Assembly (NCBI GenBank): GCA_030700255.1
Contig: JAUYJN010000030.1
Span: 1-39,037 of the forward strand
Reading direction: 5' to 3'
Length of the DNA: 39,037 bases
DNA from: Candidatus Peregrinibacteria bacterium
Lineage (GTDB): Bacteria; Patescibacteriota; Gracilibacteria; UBA1369; JABINC01
Part shown: in pieces, positions 9,020-17,501 of the stretch
Position numbering within the stretch: the stretch's first letter is position 1
How the letters are laid out: every line of letters begins with the position of its first letter
Translations under genes and position numbers: made by a program
The notes under the pieces: generated by a model
What the model was told of the DNA's origin: nothing
The model's database searches: none
The model's input: the letters and a program-made list of their open reading frames with translations, nothing else

Positions 9020-10603
9020 CTAAAATTCCTCCCAAATTACTTGGTTTCTGATTTCATGATGAAACAAAACTTCAGCCGGTTTCACCTGAGTGCCAAGTGT
9101 TTGAGGGCTACGCATGGCAACCTCACGTTTTAATTCGCCATATTTTTCTTTGTTTTCAATGCCAAGAATTTTTTCTATAAATTCACTTCCATCATATAGA
9201 TCAAGCGCTTCATAAATAGTTCCCGGAAGCACCTTTCTATCGCGTGTAATTAGCCCTCTATTCATTTCATCGAGCTTTTGCTCACTCGCCTCTATTCCAG
9301 CGAGTCCCGCGCTTAGGATCGCATAAAATGCAAGGTATGGATTCACATCCGGAGCAACGCTCCGCACTTCTATGCGGGCTGATTTTTCATTCCCAAGTGG
9401 CACACGAATCATAGATCCACGATCGACCGCAGACACTTTAATTGCGTTCGGAGCTTCGAAATTCGGATCAAGGCGGCGGTACGCATTCACGCTAGGATTT
9501 ATGATAAGACACAGCCCCGGTGCGTAATACAAGACTCCGGTTATACACCTATGAGCGACCGAAGAAAGAAGCATGTCGCCCTGTTCACTATAAAAAATAT
9601 TTTTTCCATCCTTCATAAAGGACATATTTGTGTGCATTCCACTTCCATTGATTCCGGCGATTGGTTTCGGTAGAAAGCATGCTGTATACCCCATAGATTT
9701 GGCTACTTGTCGCGCCGTAAGCTTGTAGAGGAGAATCTGATCCGCTGTAGTCACGACGTCCGTATATTTAAAGTTTATCTCAAATTGAGACGGCGCAACC
9801 TCCGGATGATCTTTTTCATTTTCAAACCCAAGTGCCCTCTGCACCTCTGCAACTTTATCTATAAATTTTCTAAGTTTATCCTGAGGTAAGGTATTAAAAT
9901 ACCCACCCTTCGTCGCATAATGAAATCCACCATTTTCTTTGAAATTCTGCTCAGCATCCACTCCTTCAAAAAGAAATCCTTCGATTTCCGGAGCAACATT
10001 TACAGTTACTCCCTGCTCAACTCGAAGTTTTTCTGAAAGGGTATAAAGCTCTGCACGGTAATCTGATCCATAGAGAGAGCCATCTTTATCACACACAAAT
10101 CCAAACACAAGCACTTTACCGGCTCCAAATACATCTGATGGAATCCATTTGAGCGATGACCAATCAACTTTTAACCTCAAATCTGAATTCGCAAGAGCTG
10201 TAAATCCAGTGATTGAAGATCCATCAAAAGTTAAATTATCATAAGACTTCAAAATAAATTCTTTATCATAATCGAGAATATGAAGTTTACCTTCAAGGTC
10301 TGAAAAACAAACCATAACTGCTTTTACACTTGGCATTTCGCGAAGCTCATTTGTAAGTTTTTCTTCAAAATATTCTAAGGACGGAGAAGCCTCCTTATCT
10401 CTCTTCATAGAGAGATTTTTTTCTTTCAATTCTTCATAAGAAAGTTCAAGGAAATTTGTAAGACCTCCTGTTTTGTGACTAGCCTTGTAATCTTCCAAAC
10501 CTTTGATCAGTTGCTCAAATGCAAGATCGGAATCTCCCATACCCTTTAACCCACCGCCGCTGAGAGCAGCTTTTAATGAAGATACCATATCTATTGGACT
10601 CAT
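9020..10603 (-). CDS. glnA: Glutamine synthetase, type I-like, with N-terminal extension
   Basis: This enzyme makes glutamine from glutamate, ammonia and ATP. Of 527 residues, the first 90 or so are an extension absent from a typical 440-470 residue GSI. The catalytic core shows DGSSITGF, the ATP-binding segment KPIAGINGSGMHTNMS, and NAYRRLDPNFEAPNAI. The glutamate-binding ARIEVRSVAPDVNPYLAF follows. No clear adenylylation-site Tyr context is seen at the C-terminus. It is divergent from a TrmB-like regulator gene across a 190-base gap holding an inverted repeat, so nitrogen-responsive control by that protein is plausible but inferred. Nitrogen assimilation is notable in a reduced genome. Confidence 0.92.
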   Translation of the reverse strand: MSPIDMVSSLKAALSGGGLKGMGDSDLAFEQLIKGLEDYKASHKTGGLTNFLELSYEELKEKNLSMKRDKEASPSLEYFEEKLTNELREMPSVKAVMVCFSDLEGKLHILDYDKEFILKSYDNLTFDGSSITGFTALANSDLRLKVDWSSLKWIPSDVFGAGKVLVFGFVCDKDGSLYGSDYRAELYTLSEKLRVEQGVTVNVAPEIEGFLFEGVDAEQNFKENGGFHYATKGGYFNTLPQDKLRKFIDKVAEVQRALGFENEKDHPEVAPSQFEINFKYTDVVTTADQILLYKLTARQVAKSMGYTACFLPKPIAGINGSGMHTNMSFMKDGKNIFYSEQGDMLLSSVAHRCITGVLYYAPGLCLIINPSVNAYRRLDPNFEAPNAIKVSAVDRGSMIRVPLGNEKSARIEVRSVAPDVNPYLAFYAILSAGLAGIEASEQKLDEMNRGLITRDRKVLPGTIYEALDLYDGSEFIEKILGIENKEKYGELKREVAMRSPQTLGTQVKPAEVLFHHEIRNQVIWEEF

Positions 10604-10795
10604 ATTATTTATGTTAAAGAAATATAAAACATTATTGATATATGCCTATAATAAGACGTGTACAAGCCGGAATTTCATTGCCAAAAACACCTGAAGCTTT
10701 TGCTAACAACTGTTAAAGCTCCACTTGCACACAAAACCAAAAGGCACTAAACTCATCTTGTCGGAATTTCCTACAACAATTTAGCATTGACGCAT
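10604..10795. promoter_or_regulatory. Divergent control region between glnA and the TrmB-like gene
   Basis: TAACA-AC-TGTTA (10704-10715) is an inverted repeat nested in AGCTTT/AAAGCT arms (10695-10720). A direct repeat CGGAATTTC occurs at about 10670 and 10761. AT-rich -10-like stretches lie on both strands near 10636-10656. This is the layout of a shared operator between divergent genes; exact promoters are not clear. Confidence 0.45.
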
Positions 10796-11542
10796 ATGGC
10801 AAACCTTCGCAAAATCATTCAAGACATCGGTTTATCTGAAAAAGAAGCTCGAGTGTATTTAGCAAGTCTCGAAGTGGGAAATAATAAAGTTTCCGTAATA
10901 GCAAAAAAATGCGGCCTCAACAGAGTAACTACTTACGATGTTTTAGAACGGCTACTTGAACATGGGCTAGTTTCATTGGTCATCAAAGATAATCAAAAAA
11001 TGTACGCCGCCCTGGATCCAAAATCATTTGTGAACCGTTCAAAAGATAAGTTGAAAAACCTTGAAAAAGCCCTGCCACTACTAAAAAAACTCTCATCCAA
11101 AACAGACCATCCAAAGATCGAATACTTCGAAGGTATAAATGGTATAAAACAAGTTTATGCTGACACACTAACTGCAAAATCAGAAATATTAAATTACGCC
11201 AGCTCCGAATTAATACGCAAAATTTGGCCGGAATATGACGATGAATATATTACGGAAAGAATTAAGAGAAAAATATTTCTCCGAGGAATCGCTATAAATG
11301 ATGAATGTGGACTCAAGGTGGTTCAAGAGAACGAAAAATCTTACAGAGATATCCGCCTAGTCCCTAATGACCTTTTTGATTTCTCAAACGAAATCAACAT
11401 CTACGATGATAAAATCTCAATCATATCACTCAAGCACGACCTGGTTGGAATCATTATAGAAAATGAAGACATCGCAAACACTCAACGCTCAATTTTCAAA
11501 ATGGCTTGGGAATTTACAAAATATTTCAAAAACTCTTGGTGA
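10796..11542 (+). CDS. TrmB-family transcriptional regulator
   Basis: A winged helix-turn-helix (about residues 1-75) opens with LRKIIQDIGLSEKEARVYLASLE and includes RVTTYDVLERLLEHGLV as the recognition helix. A helical linker and a C-terminal ligand-like domain follow, typical of TrmB/sugar-specific regulators. The frame is open from a TTG at 10787; the ATG at 10796 gives 248 residues and the usual start. TrmB proteins were first studied as sugar sensors in archaea, but relatives in these bacteria have unknown ligands. It is divergent from glnA, so control of glutamine synthetase and of itself is a reasonable guess. Confidence 0.85.
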   Translation: MANLRKIIQDIGLSEKEARVYLASLEVGNNKVSVIAKKCGLNRVTTYDVLERLLEHGLVSLVIKDNQKMYAALDPKSFVNRSKDKLKNLEKALPLLKKLSSKTDHPKIEYFEGINGIKQVYADTLTAKSEILNYASSELIRKIWPEYDDEYITERIKRKIFLRGIAINDECGLKVVQENEKSYRDIRLVPNDLFDFSNEINIYDDKISIISLKHDLVGIIIENEDIANTQRSIFKMAWEFTKYFKNSW

Positions 11543-11588
11543 AATAATGAACCGCATACACGCTGTTATCCGGATGTAAATTTATCCC

Positions 11589-12752
11589 TTAGTTTTTATT
11601 CAAAAAATCAGATATGAAACCTTCATCGGTCAGGCTTTTTATCACACCGCGAAGAAGATAATTGTTTATGAAACTGATGGTATAAATTCGCCCCCCTTTC
11701 TTGATTGGATGGATAATGTTTTTATCTCGTAGTTTTGCCATTATGCGTGATTTTTGAAGTGAGCTTTTTATGCCAAACTCATCTAATTCCTCCGATTTCA
11801 TCTGAATTTCCTTTTTAAGAACGAGATATTTTAGAATACTAAATTCCTGCTCGGTAATATTTCCCCGATCCAAGGCGAAATTCAATGCAGGAAGAAGGAT
11901 TTTTTCCTGTGTATATTCACGACTGAGCAAACTGTCTATTTTTTCAATTTCATTTTTTAGCCCCGTAAGAAAATACTCCGCCCATTCCAAAATATCGGCG
12001 CTCTTGAGTGAATCAGCCTTTCCCAACATATCGTAATATTTATCTCTATCTGTATAAAAAACTGATGAAGGATTGATGATCCTGCCATTTTTCACCCTAA
12101 ACCCGAGCTTAATAAGTAGGGCGTAATTAAGAAGTCGCCCTATTCTTCCATTCCCGTTGTCAAATGGATGGATATAAGCAAAGCGATGATGCGCAAGCGC
12201 AACCATCAGAAGCTGGTATTGTTCAGGAAAAGCTGTATTTATAAACTTCAAGAATTCATCAAAATAATCCGGAAGAACCGTATAGTCAGGCGGTGTATGC
12301 TGTGCCTTTTTGATTTGAACATTATGCTTCCGCAAATTTCCCGGATTCCTTGACCCCTCACCATTTGGTGGTGGCGTGAGATCCTTGGTAATGATTTTGT
12401 GAAGTTCTAAAATAAAAGCTCTGGAAAGAGGTCTTTCTTCGTCAGCATTGTCTTCGATAAACTTTATTGCTTCATCAAGATTGAGAACTTCCCTTTGTCC
12501 TTCATCTTTCTTGGTCTTTTTTTCGATGATTTTTTCAACATACTCCGCAAGAGTGGTGTTATTACCTTCAATTCTTGCTGAACCCAAAGTTTCTAATATC
12601 TGAAAAACATCTTTGAGCTGAAAAAAAATATGGGGAGGAAGTTCTCCGTGGAGATTTTTTGAACGCAGTTTTTCCAGATCCAGGATTATATTGGCGAGTT
12701 GACTGCCCCAAGAAGGGTCGGGGATATTGATTGTTAAATTGTCACTTGTCAT
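11589..12752 (-). CDS. Fic-domain protein (class II, self-inhibited AMP transferase type)
   Basis: The core motif HPFDNGNGRIGR (about residues 194-205) matches HPFxxGNGRxxR, whose His catalyses transfer of AMP or a related group from a nucleotide to a target hydroxyl. An inhibitory helix motif SARIEG (58-63, form S/TxxxEG/N) lies N-terminal, which places the protein in class II, where the Glu blocks ATP binding. The C-terminal 100 residues form a likely winged helix (FSILKYLVLKKEIQMKSEELDEF). The length of 387 residues is usual for stand-alone Fic proteins of this layout. Three TGATAAGTAA repeats lie upstream. The target is unknown; self-modification or a DNA gyrase-type target are possible. 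Confidence 0.9.
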   Translation of the reverse strand: MTSDNLTINIPDPSWGSQLANIILDLEKLRSKNLHGELPPHIFFQLKDVFQILETLGSARIEGNNTTLAEYVEKIIEKKTKKDEGQREVLNLDEAIKFIEDNADEERPLSRAFILELHKIITKDLTPPPNGEGSRNPGNLRKHNVQIKKAQHTPPDYTVLPDYFDEFLKFINTAFPEQYQLLMVALAHHRFAYIHPFDNGNGRIGRLLNYALLIKLGFRVKNGRIINPSSVFYTDRDKYYDMLGKADSLKSADILEWAEYFLTGLKNEIEKIDSLLSREYTQEKILLPALNFALDRGNITEQEFSILKYLVLKKEIQMKSEELDEFGIKSSLQKSRIMAKLRDKNIIHPIKKGGRIYTISFINNYLLRGVIKSLTDEGFISDFLNKN

Positions 12753-12772
12753 ACTTTCTAGTGTAAATTTTA

Positions 12773-12871
12773 TTACTTATCACTACTTTATAGAAATCAC
12801 CTTGTGAATGCAACTATTTTGCGCGGATTTAATATTATTACTTATCATTTGCTAATCCGCCTTACTTATCA
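12773..12871 (-). promoter_or_regulatory. Three direct repeats TGATAAGTAA upstream of the Fic gene
   Basis: TTACTTATCA (minus strand TGATAAGTAA) occurs at 12773-12782, 12838-12847 and 12862-12871, all inside the 167-base gap upstream of the Fic start. An inverted repeat GCGGATT/AATCCGC (12823-12829 and 12854-12860) encloses the middle copy. This resembles a multi-site operator; the winged helix of the Fic protein itself is a candidate binder. Confidence 0.45.
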
Positions 12872-12919
12872 ATTAGTCTTATTTTTCCTGTCAAAAGCTG
12901 TTGCAAGAAAGATCCATGA

Positions 12920-14020
12920 TTATTCTTTTGCACGAAGTCCCGCCTCGATAACATCGTCAAGATCTCCATTGAGTACATCCTCGACTTGTGAAGTTTCCCA
13001 TTTTGTACGCAGGTCTTTTACCATTTTGTATGGATGCAAAACATATGAACGAATTTGATGACCCCATTCGTTTTTGCCAAGATTCCCTTTGAGTTGATCA
13101 ATTTTTTCGACTTGCTGTTCTTCTATCAAAGCCACGAGTTTACCACGCAATTGCGCCATCGCACGCTCTTTGTTTTGATGCTGAGAGCGTTCATTTTGAC
13201 AAGACGTAACTATCCCCGTTGGGAGATGGGTTAGGCGCACTGCCGAATCCGAAGTGTTAACATGCTGCCCACCGGCGCCACTGGAACGATAAGTATCTAT
13301 TCGCAAATCTTTTTCATCAATAACTAAACTTTCAATGTCAGTATCTATTTCCGGCACCACTTCAACCAAGCCAAACGAGGTTTCGCGAGTATTTCCGGAA
13401 TTAAATGGTGAAAGCCGAACCAATCTATGAACACCTTTTTCTTCTTTGAAATGTCCAAATGCAAGCGGCCCCTCAACCAAGATAGTGACATGTTTTATCC
13501 CTTCGGGGTCACCATCGGTTTGGTGCAAAATAGTTGTTTTGTATTCTTTTTTTTCTGCATATCGCAAATACATACGAAGCAACATAGCTACCCAGTCTTG
13601 AGCGTCCGTACCACCGGCTCCGGAATAAATAGAGACTATGGCATTCCCTTCGTCGTACTCTCCATTCATATAAAGCTCAATTGATGCGTGCTTGATATCT
13701 TTTTCCAATTTTGCTGTGTCTTCATGCATCTGCTTTTTATCTTTTTCAGAATCATCATTCTCTTCAAAATACATCTGAAGTAATTCCAAAAGTTCATTTG
13801 CTCTCAATCTCAACCCCAACCAAAATTCTTTCTTTTTGAGAAGATGATTTAACTGAGTTGTAACTTTCTGAGCATTCTTTTGATCATTCCAAAAATCCTC
13901 ATCCATAGTCTGGGATTCCATCCCCCCTATCCTCTCTTCCATCTTTGGCAAATCGATAAAAACAATCGCCTCTTCTACTTCATTTAAAAGGTATCCTAAT
14001 TTATCCTTGAGTTCCTGCAT
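12920..14020 (-). CDS. prfB: Peptide chain release factor 2
   Basis: The 366-residue protein ends translation at UGA and UAA codons. It shows the tripeptide stop-codon reader SPF (in VRLSPFNSGNTRETSF, about 203-205) and the peptidyl hydrolysis motif GGQ (in SSGAGGQHVNTSDSAV, about 250-252). The reading frame is continuous from the ATG, so the programmed +1 frameshift used by many bacterial prfB genes is absent. A functional RF2 argues that UGA is a stop here. No partner gene is evident; the EEP gene is divergent 63 bases away. Confidence 0.95.
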   Translation of the reverse strand: MQELKDKLGYLLNEVEEAIVFIDLPKMEERIGGMESQTMDEDFWNDQKNAQKVTTQLNHLLKKKEFWLGLRLRANELLELLQMYFEENDDSEKDKKQMHEDTAKLEKDIKHASIELYMNGEYDEGNAIVSIYSGAGGTDAQDWVAMLLRMYLRYAEKKEYKTTILHQTDGDPEGIKHVTILVEGPLAFGHFKEEKGVHRLVRLSPFNSGNTRETSFGLVEVVPEIDTDIESLVIDEKDLRIDTYRSSGAGGQHVNTSDSAVRLTHLPTGIVTSCQNERSQHQNKERAMAQLRGKLVALIEEQQVEKIDQLKGNLGKNEWGHQIRSYVLHPYKMVKDLRTKWETSQVEDVLNGDLDDVIEAGLRAKE

Positions 14021-14083
14021 AATGTGGGGTTAAGTATCAAAGCTATTTTAACATAAAAACGGAAAAAGTGACACGCTAATATT

Positions 14084-15073
14084 ATGGACATACTTCTATT
14101 TTCATCGGTCTGCCTACTGTTTGTAACAGTAATTAGTTATCTGGGAAATCTAAATGCTTTATTTGATTTGATCAGCCATTTCAGAGTGCATTTTTTACTT
14201 GCGGCCGGGGGGATTGCGCCATTTGCTTTTATTCATCCAAATAAAATTGTTATAGCGCTGATTGCCGTTTCAGCAATTATAAATTCACTGGAAGTCCTAC
14301 CATGGTATATAAAACCTAAATCAAAAAAGAGCAGAAAAAAATCCATATCGATAACGTCAATAAACGTTCAATTTAATAATCATAACGCAAAGGCGCTCAT
14401 TGATTTCGTACTCAAACAAAACCCTGACATTCTCCTTTTGCAAGAATTAAATGAAAAATGGATCAAGGCACTAAGTCCACTAAAAAAACTCTATCCATAT
14501 CAATTTATCGAAGATCCGGGCAATCAATTTGGGATAGGGATTTTAAGTAAATTTGAAATTAAAAATAAAGAAATAATAACCGAAAAAGAATTTAATACTC
14601 CTCTCCTCGCTTCAGATATAAAAATCGATGGGAAAATTATAAAAATTATTACAATACATCCGGTTCCACCATTTGACACGCCAATGCTAAAAAGTAGAAA
14701 TCGAGTATTCAAGAGTGTCGCCGAAATCGCACAAGCCGGTATTTATCCGGTTGTGGTTTGTGGTGATTTCAACGTAACAATGTGGGCAAGCGCTTACAAA
14801 AAGCTCATCAAAGATTCCGGGTTAAAAAATTCCAGAAAAGGATATGGCGTCAAGGGTACGTGGCCATTTGGCAAAGCGAATCATAAAAGTTTCCAACCGA
14901 GAGAAAGAAAAAAAATCACGGATTTAATCCCAAGTTTTCTTGTACATAAGCACCCAATAAAATTACCAATAGATCATATACTTGTAAGTCCAATGATAAT
15001 GGTGAAGAATATGAATGTTGGACCAAGTATCGGATCTGATCATCTGCCAATTATGGCGGAGTTACAAATTTAA
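14084..15073 (+). CDS. Membrane-anchored endonuclease/exonuclease/phosphatase family protein
   Basis: Two or three hydrophobic helices (about residues 1-75) precede an EEP-fold domain. The fold is marked by NVQFNNHNAKAL, DILLLQELNEKW (metal-binding Glu), VVCGDFNVTMWA (Asp and Asn of the active site), and the final SDHLPIMAEL with its catalytic Asp-His. Proteins of this build hydrolyse phosphodiesters, often sugar or lipid phosphates at the membrane. The substrate is unknown. The flippase gene starts 4 bases after its stop, suggesting a joint role in envelope polymer assembly. Confidence 0.85.
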   Translation: MDILLFSSVCLLFVTVISYLGNLNALFDLISHFRVHFLLAAGGIAPFAFIHPNKIVIALIAVSAIINSLEVLPWYIKPKSKKSRKKSISITSINVQFNNHNAKALIDFVLKQNPDILLLQELNEKWIKALSPLKKLYPYQFIEDPGNQFGIGILSKFEIKNKEIITEKEFNTPLLASDIKIDGKIIKIITIHPVPPFDTPMLKSRNRVFKSVAEIAQAGIYPVVVCGDFNVTMWASAYKKLIKDSGLKNSRKGYGVKGTWPFGKANHKSFQPRERKKITDLIPSFLVHKHPIKLPIDHILVSPMIMVKNMNVGPSIGSDHLPIMAELQI

Positions 15074-15077
15074 AAAA

Positions 15078-16580
15078 ATGACACCAAAATTTAACATAAT
15101 TTTAAATACGATTTATCAGTTCGGTGGGCGTATCGCTAGCGGGCTTGTTTCAGTTATTATAGTAAAACTCATCTCAAATTATCTTGGAGTTTCCGGGTAT
15201 GGAGAATACGCATCTACTTATGAATTCATGAGTTTCTTTGCAATATTTGCGGATATGGGGATTTTTACAATCGCTATACGTGAAATGGCACACTACGAAA
15301 ATGACAAAAAAATGCTCTCAAAAATCTTTGGAAATATACTTTCGATCAGATTAGTTATGACCGTTGTCATGATGACAATCGCCGTCGTTGCATTGTTTTT
15401 GATACCGCAATATTCGGTTACTCGCATACCATCAGCCGGGATATTTGCCAGCCTTGTGACTTTGATGACATTGATGACGGGAACGCTTTCTTCGATATTG
15501 CAACTATTTCTCAAAATGGGAAAAGCGACTACTGCATTTTTAATCGGAAAAGTTCTAACTCTCGGATATATCGCTTACGCAATCTTGTACGCATATCCAA
15601 ATAATATCGATACCGGATTTATTCATCTATTCGTCGCAGGGATTATCGGTGGAATCGTCACTACCGGAATCACGTTTTATTATGCTCGTAAATTTGTACC
15701 AATTAAGCTTCGTTTTGATTTCGCATATTGGAAAGAAATAATCGTAAAGACTGCCCCATATGGTGCTGCTATTATTTTAAATCAAATATATTTTCGCATA
15801 GATTCGATCCTCTTGCTTCTGCTTAAGGGGCCGGCTGAAGTTGGGATATACGCCGTACCTATGAGGGTACTCGAAGTGCTAACTGTAGTTTCATTTTTCT
15901 TTATGAATGCGACGCTTCCAACGCTAACTCGTGCGTTTAAAAAAAGTGCCGAGGAAGCGAGCCGAGTTATACAATTTGCATTTAATTTTTTGAGTATGGC
16001 GGGAGCCCCACTTATAGTCGGTGGATTTATACTCGCTTATCCAATAATTTTTATAATCTCAAGTCCTGAATTCTTGAGCCGCGTCGATGAAGGGTTTTAT
16101 GGGTCTGATATTGCATTTCAAATTTTAACTGTCGCGCTCGTTGGATCATATATTTCAACATTGTTTACTTACATACTCGTTGCAACTGAAAGGCAAAAAA
16201 CAGTCCTGTGGATAAATGGAGCCGGGGCGATATTTAATGTAATTGCAAATTTATTGATTATTCCAAGTTTCGGCGCCAGAGGCGCCGCCTACACCTCAGT
16301 TGCTTCCGAATTACTAATTGTGCTTATCGCGGCAATCGTATGTTATTCACAATTAAAGGTTCGTATTAGCTTAATTCCACTGTTTAAAATTATTCTCTCA
16401 GTCTCCGTAATGGGGCTAGTGATATACTTTTTACGGGATCCAAGCTACAACTTTATGGACATGCAAAACAAAAACATTTTATTTTTAATTCCTCTCGGGG
16501 GTATAATTTACGGGACAATGCTCTTTTTAACTGGTATGCTGACGAAGGAAACCTTCAAAAACCTAAAACAACATGGATAA
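15078..16580 (+). CDS. Polysaccharide flippase, Wzx/MOP superfamily
   Basis: I place the start at ATG 15078, four bases after the previous stop. The open frame reaches back to 15015, but that part overlaps the EEP gene. The 500-residue protein is almost entirely hydrophobic, with about 12-14 predicted helices, and carries the N-terminal YQFGGRIASGLVSVIIVKLISNYLG pattern typical of oligosaccharide flippases. Such proteins move undecaprenyl-linked sugars across the membrane. The stop overlaps the start of the NlpC/P60 gene by 8 bases. Confidence 0.88.
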   Translation: MTPKFNIILNTIYQFGGRIASGLVSVIIVKLISNYLGVSGYGEYASTYEFMSFFAIFADMGIFTIAIREMAHYENDKKMLSKIFGNILSIRLVMTVVMMTIAVVALFLIPQYSVTRIPSAGIFASLVTLMTLMTGTLSSILQLFLKMGKATTAFLIGKVLTLGYIAYAILYAYPNNIDTGFIHLFVAGIIGGIVTTGITFYYARKFVPIKLRFDFAYWKEIIVKTAPYGAAIILNQIYFRIDSILLLLLKGPAEVGIYAVPMRVLEVLTVVSFFFMNATLPTLTRAFKKSAEEASRVIQFAFNFLSMAGAPLIVGGFILAYPIIFIISSPEFLSRVDEGFYGSDIAFQILTVALVGSYISTLFTYILVATERQKTVLWINGAGAIFNVIANLLIIPSFGARGAAYTSVASELLIVLIAAIVCYSQLKVRISLIPLFKIILSVSVMGLVIYFLRDPSYNFMDMQNKNILFLIPLGGIIYGTMLFLTGMLTKETFKNLKQHG

Positions 16581-17433
16581 ACTCAAAAAAGAACTACTCG
16601 ATATAAAGGCTGAATACGAGAAAAAATACGGGTTTGCCATCTTTGATATTACGTTTGCAAAAGAAGGCAAAAGACTCCTCGTAGAAGGAGAGGTGTTACT
16701 TGAAAGTCAGAGAAATTATATAAAAAAAATAGTTAAAAAACATTTTTCCGGACAAGTTCTAAATCAAGTCAAAGTCTTGAGCGATAGAAGGGAGCCACCA
16801 GTTCTTGGATACGGTACATGCAAAAATGATATTGTAGATATTTACTCAAGACCACTTAAGAATTTCGACAAAGCAAGCCGAGCGAGTCTCAACAGAAATA
16901 GAGCGACTCAATACCTAAAATCAGACCCTCCATTTAGAATGATTGCTAAAAATGATGGATGGATCCTGATCCAACTCTTCGACAACACCCTTGGTTGGAT
17001 AAGGAAATCTGAAGTTAATGATGTGAAAAATCTAACCGTCCCAACTTACAAACAAGCTATCCACTATAAAAGATTAAAAGAAGTAGCAAACAGTTATCTC
17101 GACACGCCATATCTCTGGGGTGGGGTAACTCATAAAGGAATCGATTGCTCCGGGCTGGTACAAAGAATCCTTCTTGAGAGCTCGTCAGTTTTACTTCCGA
17201 AACATTCAGAAAGCCAAGCCGAACTTGGGAAAAAAGTATCAATTGTAAAAGCTAACATTGGAGATTTATTTTTCTTTATAGAAAAAATCAAACGCACCAA
17301 TCACGTCGGGCTGCTACTTGACCCGAAAGAACAACTCATAATTCACGCTTGTTTAAAAAATAAAAAAGTACGAATCGAAAAGCTAGATGCAATCCTTGCA
17401 AGCTACCGTCTAACTGATATTAAGAGAATCTAA
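16573..17433 (+). CDS. NlpC/P60-family peptidoglycan hydrolase
   Basis: Of 286 residues, the last 120 form an NlpC/P60 domain: YLWGGVTHKGIDCSGLVQRI holds the catalytic Cys (about 192), TNHVGLLL the catalytic His (about 243), and IIHAC the third polar position. These cysteine peptidases cut D-gamma-glutamyl-diamino acid bonds in stem peptides. Residues about 80-155 look like an SH3-type domain (VDIYSRPL, GWIRKSEV). No signal peptide is visible, so the protein either acts inside on recycled muropeptides or leaves by another route. It overlaps the flippase gene by 8 bases. Confidence 0.88.
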   Translation: MDKLKKELLDIKAEYEKKYGFAIFDITFAKEGKRLLVEGEVLLESQRNYIKKIVKKHFSGQVLNQVKVLSDRREPPVLGYGTCKNDIVDIYSRPLKNFDKASRASLNRNRATQYLKSDPPFRMIAKNDGWILIQLFDNTLGWIRKSEVNDVKNLTVPTYKQAIHYKRLKEVANSYLDTPYLWGGVTHKGIDCSGLVQRILLESSSVLLPKHSESQAELGKKVSIVKANIGDLFFFIEKIKRTNHVGLLLDPKEQLIIHACLKNKKVRIEKLDAILASYRLTDIKRI

Positions 17434-17501
17434 TATGCCACGCACCTCGCGAGTGAACACGAGCTTGAGGATGCGAATAAGGAACGAAGCAACCATATCA
17501 T

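Noticed and set aside
12920-14020. Programmed frameshift in prfB
   Set aside because: The frame is continuous from ATG to stop, with no in-frame UGA near codon 25.
17434-17501. A regulatory site between NlpC/P60 and murD
   Set aside because: The 68 bases show no clear promoter, repeat or terminator.
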